Assembly: GCA_030830005.1 (NCBI GenBank)
Contig: JAURNV010000031.1
Span: forward strand, 120,222-184,221
Source of the DNA: Flavobacteriaceae bacterium
GTDB lineage: Bacteria > Bacteroidota > Bacteroidia > Flavobacteriales > Flavobacteriaceae
Length of the DNA stretch: 64,000 nt
Direction: 5' to 3'
Within the stretch, counting starts at the first letter, position 1. Every line of letters begins with the position of its first letter. Shown here in pieces: positions 35,728-45,223 of the stretch. Position numbers and translations under genes: made by a program. The notes beneath the pieces were generated by a model. The model searched no databases, had not been told where the DNA came from, and saw only the letters and a program-made list of their open reading frames with translations.

Positions 35728-36684
35728 ATGTCTAAATTGCTAAAGCTCCTAAAAAAAATTGTGCCTCTGGGATTAGGACTGTATTTAGTCTATTTCTCAT
35801 TTGAAAATACCTCAGAAAACGATCGTCAGCAAATTATTACAGCCATCAAACAAGCCGACTTACAGTATGTTTTTTTGTCTCTTGCCTTTGGTGTGTTCAG
35901 CCATTTAGCACGCGCGTATCGTTGGAACTATTTACTCAAGCCTTTAGGGTACCAGCCTTCTTTTATGATTCGAACCTTAACGGTTATGATATCATACTTT
36001 GCCAATCTTGGCATACCCCGATCAGGAGAGGTGTTGCGAGCCACCGCACTCTTAACCTATGGCAACGTCCCCTTTGAAAAAGGATTTGGAACGATAGTGA
36101 TTGAGCGGATTATTGACCTTATTTTACTCTTGTTATTTATTGGAGTTGGGCTTGTGCTTCAAGGCGAATTGCTTCTTGGAATTATTGGTAATCCCTCCTT
36201 TGGCAGTACTTCCTTGGTTGTATTTGTATTGGTTGTTATCCTCTTTGTTATAGGCATAAAACAGGTGAAAAAATCTCAAGGTGTTTTGGCAAAGAAAATT
36301 TTGATTTTTTTTAGCGGCTTATGGTCTGGAATGCTTTCTATACGCACCATGAAAAATAAATGGGCTTTTGTAGCGCATACATTATTTATTTGGCTAATGT
36401 ACTTAGCCATGTTTTGGGTTGTTACTTTTGCTTTGCCCGAGACCAATGGCTTACCCCTTTCGGCAATTATTCCAGCATTCATTGCAGGAGGATTCGCCAT
36501 GTCTGCAACAAACGGAGGTATTGGGTTATACCCCTTGGCCGTAGCGGCAGTTTTTCATGCCTTTGGTGTGCCCTACCCCGAAGCACTTGCTTTTGGTTGG
36601 GTCATGTGGACATCACAAACCGCAATGGTTGTGGTGTTTGGAAGTCTATCTTTTTTGTTTCTCCCTTTTTTGTCCAAAAAATAA
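35728..36684 (+). CDS. Flippase-like / lysylphosphatidylglycerol synthase TM domain membrane protein
   Basis: This protein of 318 aa has about eight membrane helices and belongs to the LPG_synthase_TM (UPF0104, YbhN-like) family. Typical features are SHLARAYRWNYLLKPLGY, ANLGIPRSGEVLRA, VIERIIDLILLLL and ATNGGIGLYPLAV. It lacks the soluble catalytic domain of MprF, so it is a stand-alone membrane part whose role is unproven, with lipid or glycolipid flipping often suggested. It starts 3 bp after panD, and radA follows 13 bp later. Confidence 0.88.
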   Translation: MSKLLKLLKKIVPLGLGLYLVYFSFENTSENDRQQIITAIKQADLQYVFLSLAFGVFSHLARAYRWNYLLKPLGYQPSFMIRTLTVMISYFANLGIPRSGEVLRATALLTYGNVPFEKGFGTIVIERIIDLILLLLFIGVGLVLQGELLLGIIGNPSFGSTSLVVFVLVVILFVIGIKQVKKSQGVLAKKILIFFSGLWSGMLSIRTMKNKWAFVAHTLFIWLMYLAMFWVVTFALPETNGLPLSAIIPAFIAGGFAMSATNGGIGLYPLAVAAVFHAFGVPYPEALAFGWVMWTSQTAMVVVFGSLSFLFLPFLSKK

Positions 36685-36697
36685 GTAGCTTCGCTTT

Positions 36698-38047
36698 ATG
36701 GCTAAAGTCAAAAAAGCTTTTTTTTGCACAAGTTGCGGTGCGCAACACACACAGTGGCAAGGACAATGCAGCTCCTGTAAAAGTTGGAATACCCTTCATG
36801 AAGAAATTCTTGCTCTTCCAAAAACTCCCTCATGGCAAGTTGATAACACTACAGCAGTTAAAGCAAAACCCGTCCGTATTCAAGATGTAGCTGTAGATGC
36901 ACTTACACGAATGGGGTCTGGAGATGTAGAGCTTGACCGCGTGCTAGGAGGAGGTATTGTTCCCGGTTCAATTGTTTTGGTGGGGGGCGAACCTGGCATT
37001 GGAAAATCTACATTACTGTTGCAAGTTGCACTATCGGTTTCAGGAAAAGTAGTTTATGTTTCGGGTGAGGAAAGCGAACAGCAAATAAAACTTCGCAGTG
37101 CCCGTGTTACTGAAGAAACCAGTGAATGTTACTTATTGACAGAAACCCACACACAATCACTTTTACATCATTTGGGAACGCTAAAACCTGCGTTGGTCAT
37201 CATTGATTCCATTCAAACCCTACACTCCGATAGTATTGATAGCACTGCAGGAAGCGTTTCACAAATTCGTGCCTGCACCGCTGAACTCTTGCATTTTGCC
37301 AAACAAACACAAACACCTGTGTTTTTGGTAGGCCACATTACCAAAGATGGAGCTATTGCAGGACCAAAAGTATTGGAGCATATGGTAGATACGGTACTTC
37401 ATTTTGAGGGAGACCGCAACCACGTATATCGTATTTTACGTGCTCATAAAAACCGTTTTGGCACAACTGCTGAATTGGGGATTTACACCATGGCACAAGA
37501 GGGACTTTTGCCCGTAGCCAACCCTAGTGCGTTGCTCATTTCTGCCGAAAGTGCTGGACTTAGCGGACATGCTATTGGCGCAACCGTTGAAGGCATTCGT
37601 CCCATGCTCATAGAAGTGCAAGCCTTGGTGAGTTCTGCCGTATATGGTACCCCACAACGCAGTAGTACTGGATTTGATAATAAGCGTTTAAATATGTTGT
37701 TGGCTGTTTTAGAAAAACGCGCAGGATTTCAATTAGGGGCTAAAGACGTATTTTTAAATCTGGCTGGTGGTATTCGGCTAGACGATCCCGGACTTGACTT
37801 GGCGGTGATGGTAGCCATTCTTTCGAGCAGTCTTGACGTTGCCATTCCCAAAGGCTATACGTTTGCCGCCGAAGTGGGACTTTCAGGCGAATTGCGCAAT
37901 GTTCCCAAAATGGAGCAACGCATGCAAGAAGCTGCCAAACTTGGTTTTGAACGAATGGTGGTGGCGCAAAAAGTTACCTCCGCACCCAAAGGATTAGAGG
38001 TTGTTCGTTTGGCTACTATTCAGGACTTAGTAGCGCATTTGTTTTAA
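36698..38047 (+). CDS. radA: DNA repair protein RadA
   Basis: This protein of 449 aa has an N-terminal zinc finger (CTSCGAQHTQWQGQCSSCKSW), a RecA-like ATPase with Walker A GGEPGIGKSTLL and the RadA-specific KNRFG motif, then a Lon-protease-like C-terminal domain. It promotes branch migration during recombination. TAGCTTCG, one mismatch from the -7 consensus, lies 4 nt before the ATG. The stop codon interlocks (TTAA) with that of the convergent aldo/keto reductase gene. Confidence 0.96.
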   Translation: MAKVKKAFFCTSCGAQHTQWQGQCSSCKSWNTLHEEILALPKTPSWQVDNTTAVKAKPVRIQDVAVDALTRMGSGDVELDRVLGGGIVPGSIVLVGGEPGIGKSTLLLQVALSVSGKVVYVSGEESEQQIKLRSARVTEETSECYLLTETHTQSLLHHLGTLKPALVIIDSIQTLHSDSIDSTAGSVSQIRACTAELLHFAKQTQTPVFLVGHITKDGAIAGPKVLEHMVDTVLHFEGDRNHVYRILRAHKNRFGTTAELGIYTMAQEGLLPVANPSALLISAESAGLSGHAIGATVEGIRPMLIEVQALVSSAVYGTPQRSSTGFDNKRLNMLLAVLEKRAGFQLGAKDVFLNLAGGIRLDDPGLDLAVMVAILSSSLDVAIPKGYTFAAEVGLSGELRNVPKMEQRMQEAAKLGFERMVVAQKVTSAPKGLEVVRLATIQDLVAHLF

Positions 38048-39081
38048 GGCGCAGGATTCGGGATACGGTTATGCACCGCATCTATCTCCGAAAGTATTTC
38101 ATCGGTTAAGGTAATCGCCGCCGAGGCGATATTTTCCTTGAGTTGCGGCATTGTCGTTGCTCCAATGATGTTGGACGTTACAAAAGGCCTGTCGGTAACA
38201 AAGGCTAAAGATAGTTGCGCTAAGGATAGCTGATGTTTTTCAGCAATTCCGGCATAGGCCTCTGTGGCAGTTAACGACTGCTCGCTATTGTAACGTGCCA
38301 TTCTGGGAAACAATTGTAATCTGCTGTTTTCGGGGAGTTTTCCACCACGGTATTTTCCAGATAGTACTCCAAAAGCCATAGGCGAATACGCCAAAAGCCC
38401 CAATTGTTCTCTATGCGATACTTCAGCATTTCCACCCTCAAAAGTGCGGTTTAACAAAGAGTACGGATTTTGAATCGTTTTCATTCGGGGGAGGTTTTTA
38501 TGTTCGGCAAGTGCCACGTATTTCATAGCACCCCAAGGGGTTTCATTTGATAGCCCAACATGTCTGATTTTCCCTTCTTGAATAAAACCGTTTAGCGTTT
38601 CCAATATCTGCTGAAAATTGTCTTGCCATTGCTCATCTTGGTCAGGAAAATAATCCCGTTTGCCAAAAAAATTAGCGTTCCGCTCGGGCCAATGCAATTG
38701 ATACAAATCAATATAATCTGTTTTGAGACGCATCAAACTTCCCTCCAACGCCTCACAAATACTATCGGGCGTAAAGCCCGTAGTGCGAATATGTGCCGTG
38801 TATGCTCCTGGTCCAGCAATTTTGGTGGCAAGCACCACTTTGTCGCGGTTGTTGCGTTGTTCAAACCAATTACCAATGATGCGCTCCGTATCGGCATAGG
38901 TTTCAGCATTAGCAGGTACGGGATATAATTCTGCTGTATCAAAAAAATTAACCCCTTCGTCTAAAGCGTAATCCATTTGTTCAAAGCCTTCGTTTTGCGT
39001 GTTTTGGTTACCCCAAGTCATGGTCCCTAAACATATTTTACTCACCCGAATATCGGTATGCGGAATAGTCGTGTATTTCAT
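38044..39081 (-). CDS. Aldo/keto reductase (Tas-like)
   Basis: This protein of 345 aa is a TIM-barrel oxidoreductase with the family pattern KICLGTMTWGNQNTQNEG, FFDTAELYPVP (catalytic Asp and Tyr), LATKIAG (Lys) and LYQLHWPER (His). It resembles E. coli Tas in length and in the extended loop region. NADPH-dependent reduction of an aldehyde is expected, but the substrate cannot be read. The gene starts 4 bp after xth and is probably co-transcribed with it. Confidence 0.9.
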   Translation of the reverse strand: MKYTTIPHTDIRVSKICLGTMTWGNQNTQNEGFEQMDYALDEGVNFFDTAELYPVPANAETYADTERIIGNWFEQRNNRDKVVLATKIAGPGAYTAHIRTTGFTPDSICEALEGSLMRLKTDYIDLYQLHWPERNANFFGKRDYFPDQDEQWQDNFQQILETLNGFIQEGKIRHVGLSNETPWGAMKYVALAEHKNLPRMKTIQNPYSLLNRTFEGGNAEVSHREQLGLLAYSPMAFGVLSGKYRGGKLPENSRLQLFPRMARYNSEQSLTATEAYAGIAEKHQLSLAQLSLAFVTDRPFVTSNIIGATTMPQLKENIASAAITLTDEILSEIDAVHNRIPNPAP

Positions 39082-39085
39082 TTCC

Positions 39086-39850
39086 TTAAATAGCTAATGT
39101 TACGCCAACAGGACAGTGGTCAGAATGGAAAGCTTGGGGAAGTATATAAGCGCGCTGAATGTGATCTTTAAGCGTGTCAGAAACCATGGCGTAATCTATG
39201 CGCCAACCCTTATTATTGGCTCGTGCATTTGCGCGATAGCTCCACCAACTATACTGGTGGGGTTCTTTGTTTAAATGACGAAACGAATCTATAAAACCAC
39301 TGCGAATAAAGCCGTCTAACCACGCACGTTCTTCGGGCAAGAAGCCAGAAACCGTTTTATTTCGTATTGGATCATGAATATCAATAGCTTCGTGACAAAT
39401 ATTGTAATCACCACAGATGACCAAGTTGGGGATGTCTTTTTTTAAGTCGTTTATATAGCCTTGAAAATCATCCATATATGTGAATTTATAGGCTAAGCGG
39501 TCGGGGTTGGTGCCCGATGGCAAATACAAGCTCATTACAGAAACCTTGTCGAAATCCACACGAAGGTTGCGCCCCTCATTATCCATGTACTCCATGCCTG
39601 TGCCATAGGCAACATTTTTTGGTTTTTGTTTGCACAACACCGCCACCGAGCTATACCCCTTTTTTTGGGCAGAAAGCCAGTAATGATATGGGTAGCCGGC
39701 CTTTTCAAAAACACTAAGGTCGAGTTGCTCAGGATGAGCCTTGGTTTCTTGGAGGCACAAAACGTCGGGAGAAGCAGCTTGCAGCCAATCCAAAAACCCT
39801 TTACTTAGTGCTGCTCTAATGCCATTTACGTTATAAGAAATAATATTCAC
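39086..39850 (-). CDS. xth: Exodeoxyribonuclease III (GTG start)
   Basis: This protein of 254 aa belongs to the ExoIII/AP endonuclease family: NVNGIRAALSKG, CLQETKAH (metal-binding Glu), GDYNICHEAIDI, WWSYRANARANNKGWRIDY and SDHCPVG (catalytic Asp-His). It starts with GTG, and the usual N-terminus MNIISYNVNGIRAA supports it. It repairs abasic sites. The start is divergent from the small beta-barrel-like gene, and the aldo/keto reductase gene follows on the same strand. Confidence 0.95.
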   Translation of the reverse strand: MNIISYNVNGIRAALSKGFLDWLQAASPDVLCLQETKAHPEQLDLSVFEKAGYPYHYWLSAQKKGYSSVAVLCKQKPKNVAYGTGMEYMDNEGRNLRVDFDKVSVMSLYLPSGTNPDRLAYKFTYMDDFQGYINDLKKDIPNLVICGDYNICHEAIDIHDPIRNKTVSGFLPEERAWLDGFIRSGFIDSFRHLNKEPHQYSWWSYRANARANNKGWRIDYAMVSDTLKDHIQRAYILPQAFHSDHCPVGVTLAI

Positions 39851-39886
39851 GAGAGCTAAAATACAAACAAAGGCATGAAACTTGCT

Positions 39887-39894
39887 TATATTTG
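39887..39894 (+). promoter_or_regulatory. Putative -7 element for the beta-barrel-like gene
   Basis: TATATTTG matches TAnnTTTG, 22 nt before the ATG at 39917. It is inside the longer track ORF and excludes its first codons. Confidence 0.5.
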
Positions 39895-39916
39895 CAACAT
39901 ACTAAATCTTATCTGC

Positions 39917-40486
39917 ATGAAAAAAATCATTTTTATTACCGTTTGCACATTAAGTTTGAGTGTTTTTGCCCAAGAAGAAACCACTAAAGTTGAAATTGTT
40001 AACCAATTTGAAGGAGTTGAAGTTTTAGAAAAAAATGAGCTCAGGCTAAATGCGCTTGATTTAATCGTTCATCCTGCTTTAAGTTTAAGTTACGAACGGC
40101 TTGTAAACGACGCTAACGGATACGGGGTATCACTATTTGCTAACTTTGGCGATAACGATGCGACCTATCAAAACTTTGCCCTTACCCCCTATTACCGTTT
40201 TTATTTTTTGAATAGAAAAGACTTTGGAGCTAGTGGGTTATTTGTAGAAGCATTTAGCTCTTTTTCTTCTGTAAATTTTTATGATTCCTATACTAGTGAC
40301 AACGATAAAGACGAGTTTCAATTTTCAATGGGAGTTGGACTTGGAAAAAAGTGGGTTAATCGAAATGGATTTACATTTGAATTGTTAGCCGGTGTAGGAC
40401 GATACTTTATTAGTCGAGATACGGAAAATAATTACCCGCCAGAAGCCCATGGTCGTTTTGGGTTATCCATAGGAAAGCGGTTTTAA
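39917..40486 (+). CDS. Putative outer-membrane beta-barrel protein, function unknown
   Basis: From ATG 39917 (MKKIIFITVCTLSLSVFAQ) it has 189 aa with a clear signal peptide. The mature part shows alternating hydrophobic strands with aromatic ends (LSLSYERLVNDANGYGVSLF, FALTPYYRFYFL, and FTFELLAGVGRYF) and ends in a strand FGLSIGKRF with C-terminal Phe, the hallmark of small outer-membrane barrels. It may belong with DUF3575-like proteins, but I am not certain. Its stop codon interlocks (TTAA) with that of the convergent glyS. Confidence 0.75.
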   Translation: MKKIIFITVCTLSLSVFAQEETTKVEIVNQFEGVEVLEKNELRLNALDLIVHPALSLSYERLVNDANGYGVSLFANFGDNDATYQNFALTPYYRFYFLNRKDFGASGLFVEAFSSFSSVNFYDSYTSDNDKDEFQFSMGVGLGKKWVNRNGFTFELLAGVGRYFISRDTENNYPPEAHGRFGLSIGKRF

Positions 40487-42021
40487 CAATCTGTTAACCA
40501 CGTTTGGTAAGCAACTGCTTTATTGATTTTTGATTTTGCCTCGGCTATAGTAAGGCGTTCCTGTTCCATGCTATCTCGGTGGCGTAAGGTTACCGTTTGA
40601 TCTTCTATGGTTTGGTGGTCAATCGTAATGCAAAAAGGTGTGCCGAGCGCATCTTGTCTTCGGTAGCGTCTGCCCACAGCGTCTTTTTCATCATACGTAA
40701 CGGCCATATCCCACTTCATATCGTTTACCACATCTTTGGCTATTTCTGGCAATCCATCTTTTTTTACCAAAGGCAATACGGCAACTTTGGTAGGTGCCAC
40801 CACGGAAGGTAAGCGCAGTACTATGCGGGTAGATCCGTCTTCTAGGGTTTCTTCTTGAAGTGAGTTAGAAAAAACAGCTAAAAATAAACGGTCTAACCCT
40901 ATAGAGGTTTCTAACACATAAGGAACGTAATTCTCTTGTCGCTCAGGATCAAAATATTGCAATTTTTTGCCCGAATATTTTTCGTGACTCCCCAAGTCAA
41001 AGTCAGTGCGTGAATGAATTCCCTCTAACTCCTTAAATCCAAAGGGGAAACGAAACTCAATATCGCATGCTGCATCAGCGTAATGCGCCAATTTTTCATG
41101 ATCATGAAAACGATAATTTTCCTCTCCCAATCCTAGGGAATGGTGCCACTTAAGACGTGTTTCTTTCCAATACACATACCACTCTTTTTGTGTGCCTGGA
41201 GGAATAAAAAACTGCATTTCCATTTGCTCAAATTCACGCATACGAAAGATAAACTGTCGTGCAACAATCTCGTTTCGAAAGGCTTTACCTGTCTGGGCAA
41301 TACCAAACGGCAACTTCATCCGTCCTGTCTTTTGAACATTCAAAAAGTTTACAAAAATCCCTTGAGCCGTTTCTGGGCGGAGGTATAATTCCGTAGCGCT
41401 TTCTGCAGATGCTCCTAGTTTGGTGCCAAACATCAAGTTAAACTGCTTTACTTCAGTCCAGTTTTTACTACCCGATAAAGGGCACACGATTTCCAACTCT
41501 TCAATCAATGCTTTTACATCTGCCAAATCTTCGTTTTCCAACGACTTGCCTAAGCGTTTTAAAATGGCGTCGCCTTTTTCTTTATAACTAATTACTCGTG
41601 GGTTGGTACTCAAAAATTGAGCTTTGTCAAATGCGTCACCAAAGCGCTTGGCGGCTTTATTGACCTCTTTTTCAATTTTAGCCTCGAGTTTCGCCACATA
41701 ATCTTCAACCAGTACATCGGCGCGATAACGTTTTTTTGAGTCCTTGTTGTCAATAAGAGGATCATTAAAGGCATCTACGTGCCCAGACGCTTTCCATGTT
41801 GTGGGATGCATTAAAATAGCCGCATCTAACCCTACAATATTTTCATTGAGTTGCACCATGGCTTTCCACCAATAGTCTCGCAAGTTTTTTTTCAGGGTTA
41901 CCCCTTGTTGGCCATAATCGTATACAGCACTAAGCCCATCATAAATTTCACTAGAAGGAAACACAAACCCATACTCCTTGGCATGGGACAACACTTTTTT
42001 AAACAAATCTTGGTCTGCCAT
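40483..42021 (-). CDS. glyS: Glycyl-tRNA synthetase, dimeric class II type
   Basis: From ATG 42021 (MADQDLFKKVLSHAKEYGFV) it has 512 aa. The track start at 42087 lies upstream of the TATTTTTG promoter element, so I reject it. It is the single-chain alpha2 type found in Bacteroidota, archaea and eukaryotes, not the alpha-beta type of E. coli. Motifs include VFPSSEIYDGLSAVYDYG, LRPETAQGIFVNF, RNEIVARQFIFRMREFEQME and ETSIGLDRLFLAV, with a C-terminal anticodon domain. It is divergent from comF. Confidence 0.95.
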   Translation of the reverse strand: MADQDLFKKVLSHAKEYGFVFPSSEIYDGLSAVYDYGQQGVTLKKNLRDYWWKAMVQLNENIVGLDAAILMHPTTWKASGHVDAFNDPLIDNKDSKKRYRADVLVEDYVAKLEAKIEKEVNKAAKRFGDAFDKAQFLSTNPRVISYKEKGDAILKRLGKSLENEDLADVKALIEELEIVCPLSGSKNWTEVKQFNLMFGTKLGASAESATELYLRPETAQGIFVNFLNVQKTGRMKLPFGIAQTGKAFRNEIVARQFIFRMREFEQMEMQFFIPPGTQKEWYVYWKETRLKWHHSLGLGEENYRFHDHEKLAHYADAACDIEFRFPFGFKELEGIHSRTDFDLGSHEKYSGKKLQYFDPERQENYVPYVLETSIGLDRLFLAVFSNSLQEETLEDGSTRIVLRLPSVVAPTKVAVLPLVKKDGLPEIAKDVVNDMKWDMAVTYDEKDAVGRRYRRQDALGTPFCITIDHQTIEDQTVTLRHRDSMEQERLTIAEAKSKINKAVAYQTWLTDC

Positions 42022-42025
42022 AGGG

Positions 42026-42033
42026 CAAAAATA
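42026..42033 (-). promoter_or_regulatory. Putative glyS -7 element directly before the ATG
   Basis: The minus strand reads TATTTTTG-CCCT-ATG, with only 4 nt between the element and the start. A TTG lies 22 nt upstream of the -7 element. A leaderless or near-leaderless mRNA is predicted. Confidence 0.55.
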
Positions 42034-42079
42034 GGATAAGTTTACTAATTTAAGCCAACCAAAATCAGAACTTACCCTT

Positions 42080-42766
42080 ATGCTCAACGATTTGTTTGCA
42101 GTTTGGTTTCCACGCTGTTGTTGGAACTGTAATCAACCTCTTGCCAAAGGGCAAGAATGGCTTTGCCTAGGGTGCTGTGGACAGCTTCCTAAAACTTATT
42201 TTGAACATCAAGAAAACAATCCTCTTCAAATAATGCTTCGCCAGCACCTCCCTTTGGAAAGTGCCTATGCGCCTTATTATTTTTTACAAAATACCCCAAT
42301 TCAGGCACTTTTACATGCATTGAAATACCAAGGAAAAATCAAGATTGGCGAATGGCTTGCTGTTCAATGTGAATCGTTTATATCAAAAGAACATAAAATG
42401 CTACAATGCGACGGTATTGTTCCTGTACCCCTCCATCAAAAGCGGGAACGCAAACGAGGATACAATCAAGTAACACCGTTTGGGAGGTTTTGGGCAAATA
42501 GGCTTGGCGTACCCTACTTAGACAACATACTTCAAAGAAATATTGCAACCCAAACATTAGTGCGAATGTCAAGAGATGCGCGCTGGACAGAAGTGAAAAA
42601 TGCTTTTTCAGTTCAGACAAAAAATAAATTTAAGCACTTGTTATTGGTGGATGATGTTATTACAACAGGGGCTACACTTACTGCTTGTGGAAATGCATTA
42701 CTTCATGGAACGACAGAAAAAATCTCGGTTCTAGGAATGGCATATGCACAAAACATCCTTCCGTAA
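42080..42766 (+). CDS. comF: ComF-type phosphoribosyltransferase
   Basis: This protein of 228 aa has an N-terminal zinc-ribbon-like cluster (CCWNCNQPL and CLGCCGQLP) and a phosphoribosyltransferase domain with VPVPLHQKRERKRGYNQ and the PRPP motif LLLVDDVITTGATLTACG. ComF proteins take part in DNA uptake or recombination in naturally competent bacteria, but orthologues occur widely and the biochemical role is unsettled. It is divergent from glyS. The Ig-like lipoprotein gene follows 27 bp later. Confidence 0.9.
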   Translation: MLNDLFAVWFPRCCWNCNQPLAKGQEWLCLGCCGQLPKTYFEHQENNPLQIMLRQHLPLESAYAPYYFLQNTPIQALLHALKYQGKIKIGEWLAVQCESFISKEHKMLQCDGIVPVPLHQKRERKRGYNQVTPFGRFWANRLGVPYLDNILQRNIATQTLVRMSRDARWTEVKNAFSVQTKNKFKHLLLVDDVITTGATLTACGNALLHGTTEKISVLGMAYAQNILP

Positions 42767-42793
42767 GCGAGAAAATAGTCGTTATTTTGTGTT

Positions 42794-44389
42794 ATGCTAA
42801 AACGAATATTTATTGCATTGCTTTGTTGCTCATTATTTGTGCAATGTGCGCGTCGGGGCTCACCAACAGGTGGGCCAAAAGATGAAACGCCTCCCGTGAT
42901 GCTCCGAGCAGAACCGCCCCAAAAAACGGTAAATTTTACAGAGGAAAACGCCCGAATCTATTTTGATGAATACATCAAGCTCAACAAACTTCGTGAGCAA
43001 TTGGTTATTTCGCCTCCGTTAGAGCAAACTGCCTATGTTATTTCGCCTCAAAGTCAGGCATCGAAATACATTGAAATTGAATTCTTAGACTCCCTAACAC
43101 CAAACACAACCTATACCTTCAATTTTGGTGAAAGTATTGTCGACAATAACGAAGGCAACCCCTATTCCTATTTCTCCTACGTTTTTTCTACAGGAAAAAC
43201 CATTGACTCCTTAACCCTAAGTGGAACACTCTCTGATGCGCTATCTAGAACTCCCGAAAACTTTGTTTCGGTAATGCTTTACGCTGTTGATAGCACCTTT
43301 ACAGATTCCATTATTTTTAAGAAAAAGCCGCTTTATTACACCAATACACTCGACAGCCTAACCGAATTTACCTTACCCAACTTAAAAGCTGGAAAATACC
43401 TTTTAGCAGCCCTAAAAGACGTGTCTAGAAACTATGTTTTTGATTCTTCAGTTGACAAAATTGATGTTGCACATGACTTTATTACTTTGCCAAACGACAG
43501 TTTATTTAAACTTACCCTATTTAAAGAAGCTCCTTCTTTTGCATTTGGCAAGGCATTTCAAGCAGGAAAACAGCGTGTTGGCTTTGGGTTTATGGGTAGT
43601 GATGCCATTGAAATTTCTTTAGATCAAGAAGTCTCTGATAGTTTTGCAGCTACTATTTCACGTGATTTGAAAACCGACACTATCTATTATTGGTATAAAG
43701 GTATTGATGCGGACTCACTAAAATTTACCCTGTCCCACGATACGCTTGCTAAATCATACGCCTACCGTGTTCGGAAAGCGGTCGATGATTCGCTTACCAT
43801 TTCTTTTGAACAAAGGGGGACTTTGCATTTGACCGATACTTTAAAACTTTTTACCAATACCCCCATTAATAAAGTTATTAAAGACTCCATGCGCTTGCGC
43901 GCCAAAGACTCTATGTTAGTGCCTTTTTCAATAGCGCAAAAAAGTAAACATGAAGTGCACTTCTTATTTGATGTTTTTCCAAACGAAAAATATCAGCTGG
44001 AATTGTTGCCTGGGGCAGTAACCGACTTTTTTGATACACTGAATGATAGCATTTCAGTTTCCGTAAACACTAAAAGTCGTGTAGATTATGGAAATTTATC
44101 GATCCGCCTTTTTAATGTGCCTTCATATCCACTTTTTATTGACCTAATTGATGAAAAGGAGGACATTGTTCGCTCTATGTATATTAAAGAAGCTCGTGGA
44201 CTTTATCGATTTGCCTATTTACAACCCAACAAATACTATGTTCGGATTCGCATCGATGAAAATGCAAACGGAAAGTGGGATTCTGGGAATTACTTAATGA
44301 AACAAAAACCCGAAAGTGTATATCACTTTCCGCCTCTTTTGGACGTCCGTGCCAACTGGGAATTACAAGAACAATTTAGGTTAAAGTAA
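42794..44389 (+). CDS. Ig-like (Big_5) lipoprotein, function unknown
   Basis: This protein of 531 aa has a lipoprotein signal (MLKRIFIALLCCSLFVQC) and the conserved motif just after it, ARRGSPTGGPKDETPPV, which marks a flavobacterial family with an N-terminal Ig-like Big_5 domain (FDEYIKLNKLREQLVISPP). Repeats of beta-sandwich character follow and the C-terminus has NKYYVRIRIDENANGKWDSG. It is likely anchored in the outer membrane. TTATTTTG, one mismatch from the -7 consensus, lies 4 nt before its ATG. It overlaps the convergent nitrilase gene by 14 bp. Confidence 0.83.
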   Translation: MLKRIFIALLCCSLFVQCARRGSPTGGPKDETPPVMLRAEPPQKTVNFTEENARIYFDEYIKLNKLREQLVISPPLEQTAYVISPQSQASKYIEIEFLDSLTPNTTYTFNFGESIVDNNEGNPYSYFSYVFSTGKTIDSLTLSGTLSDALSRTPENFVSVMLYAVDSTFTDSIIFKKKPLYYTNTLDSLTEFTLPNLKAGKYLLAALKDVSRNYVFDSSVDKIDVAHDFITLPNDSLFKLTLFKEAPSFAFGKAFQAGKQRVGFGFMGSDAIEISLDQEVSDSFAATISRDLKTDTIYYWYKGIDADSLKFTLSHDTLAKSYAYRVRKAVDDSLTISFEQRGTLHLTDTLKLFTNTPINKVIKDSMRLRAKDSMLVPFSIAQKSKHEVHFLFDVFPNEKYQLELLPGAVTDFFDTLNDSISVSVNTKSRVDYGNLSIRLFNVPSYPLFIDLIDEKEDIVRSMYIKEARGLYRFAYLQPNKYYVRIRIDENANGKWDSGNYLMKQKPESVYHFPPLLDVRANWELQEQFRLK

Positions 44390-45149
44390 AGTGGTCTCTA
44401 TCTTCTAAAAAAGGGAGTTTTTTACGAAGCTCATGTAGTTGTTCGAGCTTTATAGAAACCAGGGCATGGGTGGTGTCATTTTTCATAAATACCAACTCAT
44501 CGCCAAGGGCATTATATGCAGCTGATGCACCCGGGTAGTCAATTCGGTATGCGTCTTTTCCCGTTCGATTAACTCCAACACAATACGCCATATTCTCGAT
44601 TGCGCGTGCTCGCAAAAGCGCATTCCAAGCTTGGATACGTGCCGCTGGCCAGTTGGCAACATAAATCAATAGGTCATAATGATCTGTATTACGTGAAAAA
44701 ACTGGAAACCGCAAGTCATAGCATACTAATGGTCGAATTCGAAAACCATCATATTCAATCAACGTGCTATGATTTCCAGCCGAATACACTCGAGCTTCGC
44801 CAGAAGGTGTGTAAGGATGTGCTTTGTCGTAAGTGTCTAACGTGCCATTGGGGTGCGCAAACACAAAGCGATTATAGAATTTTTTTTCCTCTTTTATAGC
44901 AAGGCTACCACATATAGCTGCATGTTGGTTTTTTGCCATGTGTTGCATCCACTGAACGCAATTTTCACTCATGGTTTCAGCAACTATGCTAGGGGTCATA
45001 GTAAAGCCTGTTGCCCACATTTCGGGCAATACAATAAGGTTAATATCATCAGTAAACTGAGTTATAATTGTTTCACATTGCTGCATGTTGGCGATTGGAT
45101 TATGCCAAACAATATTGGGTTGTATTAAAGCGATTTTAAGGGATTTCAT
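44376..45149 (-). CDS. Omega-amidase / nitrilase-family amidohydrolase
   Basis: This protein of 257 aa has the Glu-Lys-Cys triad of the nitrilase superfamily: Glu in VLPEMWATGF, Lys in YDKAHPYTP and Cys in PLVCYDLRFPVF. The sequence resembles E. coli YafV, an omega-amidase that hydrolyses alpha-ketoglutaramate and similar repair substrates. It is cytoplasmic, with no signal. TAGTTTTA-ACCC-ATG at the start resembles the leaderless promoter pattern with one mismatch. It is downstream of sdhB on the same strand with a 74-bp gap. Confidence 0.88.
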   Translation of the reverse strand: MKSLKIALIQPNIVWHNPIANMQQCETIITQFTDDINLIVLPEMWATGFTMTPSIVAETMSENCVQWMQHMAKNQHAAICGSLAIKEEKKFYNRFVFAHPNGTLDTYDKAHPYTPSGEARVYSAGNHSTLIEYDGFRIRPLVCYDLRFPVFSRNTDHYDLLIYVANWPAARIQAWNALLRARAIENMAYCVGVNRTGKDAYRIDYPGASAAYNALGDELVFMKNDTTHALVSIKLEQLHELRKKLPFLEDRDHFTLT

Positions 45150-45223
45150 GGGTTAAAACTACAGTTTTTTGAGTTTAAGCCCATTGTAAAAAATCGTTTT
45201 TTGGTTTATGTAGTTCGCGCAGA